Origin: an uncultured Methylophaga sp.
GTDB taxonomy: Bacteria; Pseudomonadota; Gammaproteobacteria; Nitrosococcales; Methylophagaceae
Assembly (NCBI RefSeq): GCF_947259025.1
Contig: NZ_CAMYKO010000005.1
Span: 248,001 to 312,000 of the forward strand
DNA length: 64,000 nt
Reading direction: 5' to 3'
Shown: piece by piece, positions 28,135 to 36,425 of the stretch
Layout of the letters: each line of letters opens with the position of its first letter
How positions within the stretch are numbered: position 1 is the first letter of the stretch
Program-made: the position numbers and the translations under genes
The notes under the pieces: model-generated
The model's input: only the letters and a program-made list of their open reading frames with translations
Databases searched by the model: none
Told to the model about the DNA's origin: nothing

Positions 28135-28671
28135 ATGAACACAACATCTATTCATCAGGCGGTAGATGCTGACACTGCTTTGTCGGCCAAGAATGACACT
28201 GTCGACGAGCTCTATCGCTCACATAATCTCTGGCTCATGAGTTGGCTCCGTAGAAAACTCGGTTGTAAACATGACGCCGCTGATCTGATGCAAGATACCT
28301 TTTCTCGTGTGCTGCAAAAAGATGATTTGTCCGACATCAGAGAACCCCGAGCCTTTCTGACCACCATTGCCCATGGCATCTTGGTTAACCACTTGCGGCG
28401 CCGGGATATTGAAAATGCCTATCTCATGGCGCTATCCCAGTTGCCGGAAGCAGAGTCACCATCAACAGAAACGCTCTGTATGATAATAGAGGCATTGACT
28501 AAAATAGATGAAATGCTTGATGGTCTGCCGGATCATATTCGCAGTGCATTTCTCTGGTTCCAGCTTGAAGGTATCACCCACGCCGAAATTGCATCTCGCC
28601 TGTCAGTTTCAGTCAGCTCAGTCAGACAATACATAGCCAAAGCGCTATTGCACTGTATCGAATTTGCCTAG
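28135..28671 (+). CDS. FecI-like ECF sigma factor
   Basis: Directs RNA polymerase to the promoter of the partner receptor when its ligand arrives. 178 residues from ATG 28135, which has GGGAG six bases upstream; a longer frame from 28063 lacks a ribosome binding site. Region 2 is DELYRSHNLWLMSWLRRKLGCKHDAADLMQDTFSRVL (about residues 20-55, landmark) and region 4 has the helix-turn-helix ITHAEIASRLSVSVSSVRQYIAKAL. It is followed by a FecR-like gene and a receptor with an STN domain, the standard order for cell-surface signalling. Confidence 0.93.
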   Translation: MNTTSIHQAVDADTALSAKNDTVDELYRSHNLWLMSWLRRKLGCKHDAADLMQDTFSRVLQKDDLSDIREPRAFLTTIAHGILVNHLRRRDIENAYLMALSQLPEAESPSTETLCMIIEALTKIDEMLDGLPDHIRSAFLWFQLEGITHAEIASRLSVSVSSVRQYIAKALLHCIEFA

Positions 28672-28703
28672 CATGCCAACCTTTGCTTATTGGCACTTTA
28701 ACA

Positions 28704-29693
28704 ATGAACCCAAAAACCACCGACGCACTCAACTCAGCAACTCAATGGTACGTATTTCTGACCTCCGGAGAAGCCACCGATAGTGATCGCAGGGACTGGC
28801 AAGACTGGCTCAAAGCCTCTGCTGAAAATGAGCGAGCCTGGCAGAAAGTTGAATCCGTGACCGGGCGTTTTACTGGACTCGATAATAAAGCCAGTCTCTC
28901 TGTATTGGATCGTCCTAAGCATGAACGACAGGCGATCTTTGATGAGCAACGACGTCGTGCTATCAAACACCTGAGCCTTTTGTTTATGGTCGGAACCAGT
29001 GGCTGGCTCGCCTATCAGCACAAACCCTGGCATGGACTGATGGCTGATTTCGCCACAGCCACAGGCGAAATAAAACATGTCACCTTACAGGATGGCAGCA
29101 AACTGGTGCTTAATACCAATACAAAAGTGGCGGTACAATTTGATAAGCAATACCGTCATCTACAACTGCTTCAGGGTGAAATATACATTGAAACTGCCAA
29201 GCAGCCCGTCGAGCAACATCGCCCCTTTATCGTCACAACCGAGCATGGCTCGGCCACCGCACTCGGCACGCAGTTCAGTGTGAGAATTCATGACAAGCAG
29301 AGCCAGGTGGGTGTGTTCAAAGATGCGGTCGAAGTTAAGGCCAGTGACGTGAGTTCACACTCTGTGAGGCTTAACGCGGGTGAGAAAGTCTCATTCACAA
29401 GAAATAAACTCTATGCGAAAGTGGCTTTCGACCTTTCAGCCAAAGCCTGGACTCAGGGCTTTATTATCGCCGACAAAATGCCGCTGAAAACCTTTGTCGA
29501 TGAACTTTCCAGATACCATACCGGCGTTTTACGTTGCGACCCGTCTATCGCTGAGCTGACTATCTCAGGTGCCTTCCCTTTGACTGACACGGATGCCACC
29601 CTAAAAAGCGTCAGTCAGATTCTACCGATTCAGGTTGAAAGCCACACTCGATACTGGACGATGATAAAGCCTGCCCAGAAACAGCCCAGCTAG
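28704..29693 (+). CDS. FecR-like anti-sigma / sigma regulator
   Basis: Inner-membrane protein linking receptor to sigma factor. From ATG 28704 it has 329 residues; an earlier TTG is less likely. The N-terminal cytoplasmic DUF4880-type domain (ALNSATQWYVFLTSGEA and ENERAWQKV) binds the sigma factor. A single membrane helix (KHLSLLFMVGTSGWLAYQ, near 90-107) precedes a periplasmic FecR domain (TATGEIKHVTLQDGSKLVLNTNT). The C-terminal part resembles an STN-binding region (LSRYHTGVLRCDPSIAEL), which should contact the receptor's STN domain. Confidence 0.93.
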   Translation: MNPKTTDALNSATQWYVFLTSGEATDSDRRDWQDWLKASAENERAWQKVESVTGRFTGLDNKASLSVLDRPKHERQAIFDEQRRRAIKHLSLLFMVGTSGWLAYQHKPWHGLMADFATATGEIKHVTLQDGSKLVLNTNTKVAVQFDKQYRHLQLLQGEIYIETAKQPVEQHRPFIVTTEHGSATALGTQFSVRIHDKQSQVGVFKDAVEVKASDVSSHSVRLNAGEKVSFTRNKLYAKVAFDLSAKAWTQGFIIADKMPLKTFVDELSRYHTGVLRCDPSIAELTISGAFPLTDTDATLKSVSQILPIQVESHTRYWTMIKPAQKQPS

Positions 29694-29807
29694 ATTAAAT
29701 GCTTAAATTTTTGAAGAAATAAAAATTTTTTTCAAAACCGACTGACACTTTTCCAATCTCGATTGGCATAACCAGTATAAAAGCCAAAAATATAGCGGGA
29801 GAGAAAA

Positions 29808-32800
29808 GTGAAACCAGTCAATCCGGGAGCGATCAGCCCCAAAAAAATACTCCACCTCAGTATCACTCTGGCCATTCTCGGGGCAACGCCTTTCGTTGAT
29901 ATGCAGCAAACCGCCTTTGCTGCTGATGAGACTGAATCTACTTCCACAGAAAAGACTTACGATATACCCGCAGGTCCGTTGAGCACGGCAATTTCCAGCT
30001 ATGCTGCTCATAACGGTGTGCGTTTAACCTTCGACCCAGCCTTAGCTGACGGCAAAAGCACCGATGGACTGCAAGGGCAATACAAGATTACTGAAGGTTT
30101 CGAAAAGCTACTGCAAGGCAGCGGCTTGCAAGTGGTGGATGATCAGGCTGGCGGTTATTTTTTGGTGCCGGGACAGGAAGGATTGCCTGGATTGGGGGAG
30201 GACCGTCTGATTCTGGATACCGTTAAAGTGCGTGCGAAGCGTTTTTATGAAGTGGGTCCCTTACCCGGGCTGGGTCTGACCAAGGAAGAAATTCCATCAA
30301 ATGTTCAAAGCATTAGCGCAAAAGAAATCAAAGAAGCTCATTCGGTCAGTATGGTGGACTTATTCAATAAGAAATTGCAGGGGGTTACCGTTAATGATTA
30401 CCAGGGCAACCCATTCCAGATGGATGTGCAATATCGTGGTTTTACTGCCGGTCCGCAAATCGGAACGCCTCAAGGTTTGAGTGTTTTCTTTGATGGAGTT
30501 CGTGTTAATGAACCCTTCGGAGATGTTGTGAATTGGGACATGATTCCCATGAATGCTATCGCAGCAGTCGATATATTCCCTGGCTCTAACCCAATTTTCG
30601 GTCTTAACACGCTTGGCGGGGCGTTCACGGTCAAAACTAAGGATGGTTTTAATAATACCGAAATGGATGCAGAGGTGTTGGCAGGCTCTTTTGGAAGGAA
30701 GCAACTTCAGATAGAAAATGGTTGGAATAATGGCACCTTTGCATTGTTTGGTGCAGGTAATTTCTTTATGGAGGATGGTTGGCGTGAGAATTCTCCGACA
30801 GAAGTTAACCAGGCTTTCGTTAAAGCCAGTTACAGAGGTGACAAACTGGATTTAAATTTGAGCACATTGCTTGTCAGTAATGACATGGTAGGTAATGGAA
30901 TGCTCCCAAGTGAGATGTATGAGAAAGATAGAAATGCTTCATTTACCTCTGAAGACACAACAGAAAATCGACTTAAGCAGTTCCAGTTAGCGGGTGCTTA
31001 TCAGGCAAAAGATAATTTTTCGATTACAGCTCAAGTCTACCGACGCGACAGTAAGCGGAGTCAAAAAGGCGCCGATGTCTACACGGATTATGAGAATAAC
31101 CGCGGAGCTAAATTTGTTCCAGATGCTGATGATGACTACACCTGTAAATTGTTAAGCACGAATGAATATGGCATACCTGATTATTATGTTGTTTCCGTGA
31201 ATAGAACGCAGGGAGAAGAGTTGTTTTTTACTCAGTTCTGGAATGAAGCTTTTATTACTCAAGATATAGACTTGAATGACTACAGTAATCTAAAAAATAC
31301 CGAACTCTCAGATAAGTTTGTAGCGGGATTCAAAGCCTCCTTTTATGAAGGTCAAAACTTTGCCAGGCAGTTTTTCTACAATCGCGGCGCACTGACTCAA
31401 GCTCCAGAACCAGGGGAAGTTGATTACAACGGAAATGGTTTCACCGAAGCCGCCACTTCCTATGGTGTCCCAACTTTTGGAAATGATCCTCAGATGGGGG
31501 CAGGTGTTTCTAATCCGTCATACCCAATTTTACAAACGACAGGGGGATTCGATGCATATTTTACAACTTATGCAGACAACGGGGATATCTATCAAAATTT
31601 TGTTATCTTTGAATCCCCGGTAAATAACGAAACCTGTCGAGATGACTTTAATCAAACAAATGATTATCCCGGTCCATACAACATCATTAACCCGGAAACG
31701 GGCTTTCCATATCTGATCGATGGTGCTGATCTTGGTGAACCTGGCTGGGTTGAAGGTACACCTACAGCGATTGTTACCAATAATGAAATTGATCAAATGA
31801 TCGATGGTGCTTCAATTCAATTTAACTGGAACTTAGACCAGCACAAATTCATGATTGGCGCATCCATTGACGATGCCAGCGCCAGTTATTCCAATACCCA
31901 ACAGCTCGGATTTATGGATTCCGAGCGAAATGTTTATCTCGACCCCGAGCAGGCTAATCCACAATTTGGTGCGGCTTATTACCCACTAACAAATAATAAC
32001 TTTTCTGGTACGAATACCACGATGAGTGTCTATTTCAGTGAGACTTGGAGTCCAATGGAGAAATGGAATTTTAATTTCTCTGGAAGATACAACCACACGC
32101 AAACTAAAAATAAAGTCGCAACCCGATATGGCTTTGGTGCTTTTGAAGCGGGTGCTGTTCGAGTTGCACCTGATGAATACGATGTCTGTACGACTGAGGA
32201 AGAGTGCAATACACCTCAGAACTACACATCTCAGGAAGATTTGACTCGCCTTACAGTTAACCCGCCAGAAACAGAGGAGTTTGATTTCTATTCTTTCAAC
32301 CCGTCGATAGGGGCCACATGGCAGGCGAAAGAAAACTTGAATATCTATGGAAACTGGTCACAAGGCTCGCGCGTCCCTAGTGTTATTGAGCTTGGTTGTG
32401 CTTTTGATGATACACCTGTTTATGTCGGTGGAGACATGGGGGATCGTAATGACCCTGATAGTTATAGAGCAAAAAGTATTACAGAAAACAGACAGTGTTA
32501 TTTACCTACAACCTTGTCTGGAGACCCTTATTTACCTCAAATCAGGTCAACGTCTTATGATTTCGGGCTTAGGGGTATGCTTGGCGAAAATTTACAATGG
32601 AATCTTGGCATTTATCAAACTGATCTGAAAGATGATATCTATTTTGTTGCTGTGCCCGGTGGTGGCGGTAGTTCAGGTTTCTTTGATTCGATAGGTGACA
32701 CACGCCGTAGAGGCCTGGAAGCCGGCTTGTCGGGACAGAAAGGAAGGTGGGGCTTTAGCGTTAACTACTCGATGACTGATGCGTCATTTGAAAACGATTT

Positions 32801-33365
32801 CTTCATGTACAGTGAAGACAATAGCAGTGCTCAGTATCTCGATGGCTATGGTTCCAACACTATCAAGGTTGAGAAAGGTGACAAAATGCCGGGCGTCCCT
32901 TTGCATAATCTCAATGCGACGCTTAGTTACATGGTTACACCGAAGTGGCAGGTTAGCCTAACGGGAATAGCACATTCTGAGATTTATGTGCGTGGAAACG
33001 AAAATAATGATCATGAAACTGGTAAAGCCCAGCTTCGTCAGGTCACTTTTCCTGATGGTTCGACAAGAATGGTTGCAAGGCAAACACCCTATAACCCGGG
33101 GAAATTGCCTGGTTTCGCGACCTTTAATTTCCAAACCAGTTATAAATTCACGCCTAACCTGACAGTTAACTTTCTAGTGAACAATATCTTTGACAAGGAA
33201 TACTTCACTGCAGGTCGACTGGGTCGTAACCCATTCTCGCCCAGTATCAATGGTGCTATCGGGCCTGATGGCTATAACCATAATTCCAGTGACTGGTTGA
33301 GCTCCAACTTTATTGCACCTGGAGCGCCGAGAGGAGCTTGGTTGAGTGTCAATTGGGTTTATTAA
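29808..33365 (+). CDS. Large TonB-dependent receptor with STN signalling domain
   Basis: Outer-membrane receptor and transducer of 1185 residues, far larger than FecA (about 770). GTG start with GGGAGAG just upstream. A signal peptide to about residue 38 (AFA) is followed by the STN domain (about 46-105, YDIPAGPLSTAISSYAAHNGVRLTF), a plug (about 155-275, with QYRGFTAGP, LSVFFDGVRVNEPFGD and NTLGGAFTVKTKDG) and a long barrel. Several very long extracellular loops account for the extra length, with many Asp, Asn, Gly and Tyr and a few cysteines (for example around residues 440-450 and 600-650). The C-terminus has NNIFDKEYFTAG and ends in YW-type aromatics (VNWVY). The loop-coding DNA is AT-richer than the ends. 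The ligand is unknown. Confidence 0.93.
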   Translation: MKPVNPGAISPKKILHLSITLAILGATPFVDMQQTAFAADETESTSTEKTYDIPAGPLSTAISSYAAHNGVRLTFDPALADGKSTDGLQGQYKITEGFEKLLQGSGLQVVDDQAGGYFLVPGQEGLPGLGEDRLILDTVKVRAKRFYEVGPLPGLGLTKEEIPSNVQSISAKEIKEAHSVSMVDLFNKKLQGVTVNDYQGNPFQMDVQYRGFTAGPQIGTPQGLSVFFDGVRVNEPFGDVVNWDMIPMNAIAAVDIFPGSNPIFGLNTLGGAFTVKTKDGFNNTEMDAEVLAGSFGRKQLQIENGWNNGTFALFGAGNFFMEDGWRENSPTEVNQAFVKASYRGDKLDLNLSTLLVSNDMVGNGMLPSEMYEKDRNASFTSEDTTENRLKQFQLAGAYQAKDNFSITAQVYRRDSKRSQKGADVYTDYENNRGAKFVPDADDDYTCKLLSTNEYGIPDYYVVSVNRTQGEELFFTQFWNEAFITQDIDLNDYSNLKNTELSDKFVAGFKASFYEGQNFARQFFYNRGALTQAPEPGEVDYNGNGFTEAATSYGVPTFGNDPQMGAGVSNPSYPILQTTGGFDAYFTTYADNGDIYQNFVIFESPVNNETCRDDFNQTNDYPGPYNIINPETGFPYLIDGADLGEPGWVEGTPTAIVTNNEIDQMIDGASIQFNWNLDQHKFMIGASIDDASASYSNTQQLGFMDSERNVYLDPEQANPQFGAAYYPLTNNNFSGTNTTMSVYFSETWSPMEKWNFNFSGRYNHTQTKNKVATRYGFGAFEAGAVRVAPDEYDVCTTEEECNTPQNYTSQEDLTRLTVNPPETEEFDFYSFNPSIGATWQAKENLNIYGNWSQGSRVPSVIELGCAFDDTPVYVGGDMGDRNDPDSYRAKSITENRQCYLPTTLSGDPYLPQIRSTSYDFGLRGMLGENLQWNLGIYQTDLKDDIYFVAVPGGGGSSGFFDSIGDTRRRGLEAGLSGQKGRWGFSVNYSMTDASFENDFFMYSEDNSSAQYLDGYGSNTIKVEKGDKMPGVPLHNLNATLSYMVTPKWQVSLTGIAHSEIYVRGNENNDHETGKAQLRQVTFPDGSTRMVARQTPYNPGKLPGFATFNFQTSYKFTPNLTVNFLVNNIFDKEYFTAGRLGRNPFSPSINGAIGPDGYNHNSSDWLSSNFIAPGAPRGAWLSVNWVY

Positions 33366-33430
33366 TAAAAAGTTAGTACTAAAACCCGGTCTCTAATGAC
33401 AAATACGATCAAGTTTTTCTACTTCTTTCC

Positions 33431-33467
33431 ATACCTGGTGCTAACCATGCGGGTCAGCACCAGGTAT
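33431..33467. terminator. Perfect 12-bp hairpin after the receptor
   Basis: ATACCTGGTGCT and AGCACCAGGTAT pair perfectly across a 13-base loop, about 65 bp after the receptor stop. No T tract follows, so it may end or protect the transcript, or act as an operator for the exbBD-tonB genes further on. Confidence 0.5.
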
Positions 33468-33528
33468 GAGCTTCAAATCAGCTGCATTAGTCTCAAACTC
33501 CATTGAAATAGCTTTTGGATAAAAAAAT

Positions 33529-33639
33529 ATGGATATTCACCGTAAATTCCGGTTGAGCTTGAAGTTAATCAAATACCTTTGTATTGCCGTTTTCATCCTC
33601 TTTTTGCTGGTAGTGCAACTTATGCAGCCGGATGCATGA
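33529..33639 (+). CDS. Possible 36-residue membrane peptide before exbB
   Basis: The gap 33366-33758 contains a short frame, ATG 33529 to TGA 33639, coding a basic N-terminus (MDIHRKFRLSLKLIKY) then one hydrophobic helix (LCIAVFILFLLVVQLM) and a short tail. That is the pattern of a small single-span inner-membrane protein. The ribosome binding site is weak (GGAT) and no family is known to me, so it may be chance. Confidence 0.3.
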   Translation: MDIHRKFRLSLKLIKYLCIAVFILFLLVVQLMQPDA

Positions 33640-33758
33640 CCGGGTGGCCTTTGTCACTTTGACTCTCTTAATTGGCATGGTTAATAGAGGCGTAACTTTT
33701 CCTAGAGCTTAGCTGGTTACGTTCTCGGTCTGCCAATCATCACTAAGGAAAATCACCA

Positions 33759-34421
33759 ATGGATATCACTGCGCCGAATATCGTTGAATCCGTGCTTATC
33801 TTTCTCATCTTTTTATCTGTTCTGATCTGGGCAGTAGGCATATCTAAATATGTAAGTTTCATGCAATACGCACGGGCTGACAGGGCGTTCCTGAGACACT
33901 TTTCCGGTTCCAGTCATGTCAGCGATCTTGATGACGGGGAGATGAATCAAAAAGGTCGATTAGCCCGTGTTTGTCATGCTGGGCTGGCTGAGTTGGATTT
34001 AATTCAGACGCTGGAGGGCAAGGTCAGTAACGATGAAAAACGTGAAATTCTGAACCACGCTTTGGAGCAGCAGGCGCATGTGGAGCAAGTCCGGATGGAA
34101 AACGGCTTGTCGATTCTTGCCAGTGTGGGTTCCACGGCACCGTTTATCGGCCTGTTCGGCACCGTATGGGGGATTATGAATGCGCTGAAAGAAATTACTG
34201 CTTCCGGTTCGGCCAGCCTGGATGTGGTGGCCGGGCCAATCGGTGAGGCGTTGATTGCGACAGCGGTTGGTATTGCCACGGCTGTTCCTGCTGTGCTGGC
34301 TTATAACTACTTTTTGCGTAAAGTCCGTCTGTCATCAGCGACGATGGATAATTTCGCCTCCGCTTTTCAGTTATTAGCCCTTAAGTCTGGTGCGATCTCC
34401 AACAGACAAATCGACAACTGA
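33759..34421 (+). CDS. exbB: ExbB/TolQ-family proton channel subunit
   Basis: Inner-membrane part of the motor that energises TonB; 220 residues. The first helix is at about residues 10-30; the conserved MotA/TolQ/ExbB core has GLSILASVGSTAPFIGLFGTVWGIMNAL (about 110-140) and GPIGEALIATAVGIATAVPAVLAYN (about 155-180) in the last two helices. It is 29 bp before exbD and 394 bp after the large receptor, so it probably has its own promoter. Confidence 0.95.
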   Translation: MDITAPNIVESVLIFLIFLSVLIWAVGISKYVSFMQYARADRAFLRHFSGSSHVSDLDDGEMNQKGRLARVCHAGLAELDLIQTLEGKVSNDEKREILNHALEQQAHVEQVRMENGLSILASVGSTAPFIGLFGTVWGIMNALKEITASGSASLDVVAGPIGEALIATAVGIATAVPAVLAYNYFLRKVRLSSATMDNFASAFQLLALKSGAISNRQIDN

Positions 34422-34450
34422 TTTTTCATTATTCATAAGAGGCAAACGCC

Positions 34451-34861
34451 ATGGCAATGAACAGTGGTGGAAGTGAAAACATGATGAGCGAAATCAATGT
34501 CACGCCGCTGGTGGATGTGATGCTGGTGTTGCTCACCATCTTTATTGTAACGGCGCCTTTGTTGATGAATGCAGTACCGCTGAACCTGCCCAAGGCCACG
34601 GCGGATGTGGCTGTGACCCAGCCCGAATCGGTGACAATCAGTGTCACTGAAGATGGCAGCCTCTTTTTTGACAAAGAGGCGGTAACGGCTGAGGCACTGG
34701 ATACCCGGCTAGCGCTGGCCGCGGATAACAAAGAACAAATTGTTGAGATTTTTGCTGATGAGAGGGTGGAATACGGTGCGGTCGCCGATGTGATGGCGGC
34801 GATTCAGCGTGCTGGTATCAGCAATTTCACCTTTGTCATGCAGCCCGAGGCCGAGCAGTGA
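34451..34861 (+). CDS. exbD: ExbD/TolR-family protein
   Basis: 136 residues with one N-terminal helix (about residues 22-42) carrying the conserved proton-carrying Asp in NVTPLVDVMLVLLTIF, and a periplasmic domain ending in VMAAIQRAGISNFTFVMQPE. It works with ExbB and TonB. The gene follows exbB on the same strand. Confidence 0.95.
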   Translation: MAMNSGGSENMMSEINVTPLVDVMLVLLTIFIVTAPLLMNAVPLNLPKATADVAVTQPESVTISVTEDGSLFFDKEAVTAEALDTRLALAADNKEQIVEIFADERVEYGAVADVMAAIQRAGISNFTFVMQPEAEQ

Positions 34862-34895
34862 CATTGAAGGCTGAATTTTCACAGGATGTGATTTG

Positions 34896-35927
34896 ATGTC
34901 AGCAATGGTTTTGGACTTATCCTCATCGGCTGAGATTAATTCCGAACGGCTGTGGCCCGGCTTAATGCTGGCACTGTTGATTCATTTGCTGGTGATAGTG
35001 GCCTTTGTGCCTTCCATGCAATCGGCACCACCGGCAGCGCCTACGAAAATTGTGGTGTCAGTGAATCAGCTACAGCCCGAACCCGAACCGGAACCAGATC
35101 CCGAACCGATGCCGGAACCTGAGCCGCCCGCGCCGGTGCCGGAAGTCATGAAGCCCAAACCGATTGATAACAAGCCGTTGCTGACAGCCAAAAACGAGGT
35201 GCAGAAACCCGATCAGATCTTGGTGCCGGAGCAGGTGGAACAAGTCGAACCCGAAGGCGAGCCGGAATTGGTACCGGTGCCTGAAGTTGAAAAACCGAAA
35301 CAACCCGAGCCGGAAAAAAAGCCGGAACCGAAACCAGAACCCAGGCCTGATCCTAAGCCAATACCAAAGCCGGACCCCAAGCCTAAGCCTGAACCAAAAC
35401 CGGCACCCAAGCCGGAACCGCTGAAAGAACAGGTAGTGCCCAAATCGGTAGAAGCGCCGCCTGCCACTGAGATTGTCGAGGATGAAACCGCGCCGGAACA
35501 GACCGTGACCGAGAATAGCGCCGAGACAACAGCCGAAGTTACGAACCCCAATGCCACCAGTGCCAGCACCAACGGCAAAGACACGGCGTCAAGCAATGAG
35601 TGGAACGTCAGCACCGGCGAGGTGGATCGCAATGCGGCCTGGAAAGGCTATGGTCAATTGCTGTATGCGATGGTGTCGAAGAACAAGGAATATCCGCAGC
35701 TGGCGATCCGTCGTAACCTGGAAGGCATCGTGCTGGTCAACGTGCAGTTTGAGAAAGGCGAGCTGGTAGAGATTAAAATCGTCAATCCGGGTAGTGGCCA
35801 TCAAGTTCTGGACAGAGCAGCAAGAAAGATGCTGGAAAAAGCTGTCAGAGCCATACCTGTTCGTGGTGATCTAGTCGGCAAATCATTTTCTGTTGTGGTT
35901 CCGGTCGATTTTAGGCTTAGAGGATAA
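34896..35927 (+). CDS. tonB: TonB energy-transducing protein
   Basis: Carries energy from ExbBD to outer-membrane receptors. From ATG 34896 (AGGA nine bases upstream; a TTG codon just before is also open) it has 343 residues, longer than E. coli TonB (239). A membrane helix lies at about residues 20-40, then a very long Pro/Glu and Pro/Lys repeat spacer (about 60-180), which spans the periplasm, and the C-terminal domain with YPQLAIRRNLEGIVLVNVQF and AARKMLEKAVRAIPV. The long spacer could suit a wide periplasm or the unusually large partner receptor. Confidence 0.94.
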   Translation: MSAMVLDLSSSAEINSERLWPGLMLALLIHLLVIVAFVPSMQSAPPAAPTKIVVSVNQLQPEPEPEPDPEPMPEPEPPAPVPEVMKPKPIDNKPLLTAKNEVQKPDQILVPEQVEQVEPEGEPELVPVPEVEKPKQPEPEKKPEPKPEPRPDPKPIPKPDPKPKPEPKPAPKPEPLKEQVVPKSVEAPPATEIVEDETAPEQTVTENSAETTAEVTNPNATSASTNGKDTASSNEWNVSTGEVDRNAAWKGYGQLLYAMVSKNKEYPQLAIRRNLEGIVLVNVQFEKGELVEIKIVNPGSGHQVLDRAARKMLEKAVRAIPVRGDLVGKSFSVVVPVDFRLRG

Positions 35928-36058
35928 CTGAAATGTGGCCCGCGTTGCCGGTTGCAGCAATGATGTAGGCAGAGTCGGCCTTTTTGAGGGCATCGTCACC
36001 AATTGTGCTTGATACTGCCCAAAAGCTTTTATATTGAGAAGCGGGGAATGAGTCATGT

Positions 36059-36366
36059 CATTGCGAACGCAGTGAAGCAATCCAGTCCCCAATTGAGCTA
36101 TCAGGGTAAAACCGATCAAACAGCGCGAGCTTGAATAAAGCACTGGATTGGACTGCCACGTCGCTATCGCTCCTCGCCGTGACGGTTAGCCACCGTCATT
36201 GCGAACGCAGTGAAGCAATCCAGTCTCCCCAATTGAGCTATCAGCGATATCCGATCGAACAGCCCGAGCCTGAAAAAACGCACTGGACTAGACTGCCGCG
36301 TCGCTATCGCTCCTCGCAGTGACGGTTAGCCCCCTCATTGCGAACGCAGTGAAGCAATCCAGTCCC
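36059..36366. repeat. Tandem intergenic repeat, period about 139 bp, in a 498-bp gap
   Basis: The gap 35928-36425 holds two full and one partial copy of a unit starting CATTGCGAACGCAGTGAAGC at 36059, 36197 and 36336 (spacing 138 and 139). Within each unit the start is a near-inverted copy of the end (CACTGGATTGGACTGCC... CGTCGCTATCGCTCCTCGC), so each unit can fold into a long hairpin. This is the type CATTGCGAACGCAGTGAAGCAATCC seen in many bacterial genomes, here repeated in tandem. Confidence 0.85.
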
Positions 36367-36425
36367 AGTGCTTAATAATCGTCAATCCGATAAACGAACC
36401 ATCCCAGAACAGTCAATTCAGCCCC

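Noticed and set aside
35213-35632. Minus-strand Ser/Gly-rich frame over tonB
   Set aside because: The low-complexity composition is the reverse of the Pro-rich repeat in TonB.
35928-36425. Repeats considered as a CRISPR array
   Set aside because: The unit is about 139 bp with internal inverted symmetry, and there are no short direct repeats with unique spacers or cas genes.
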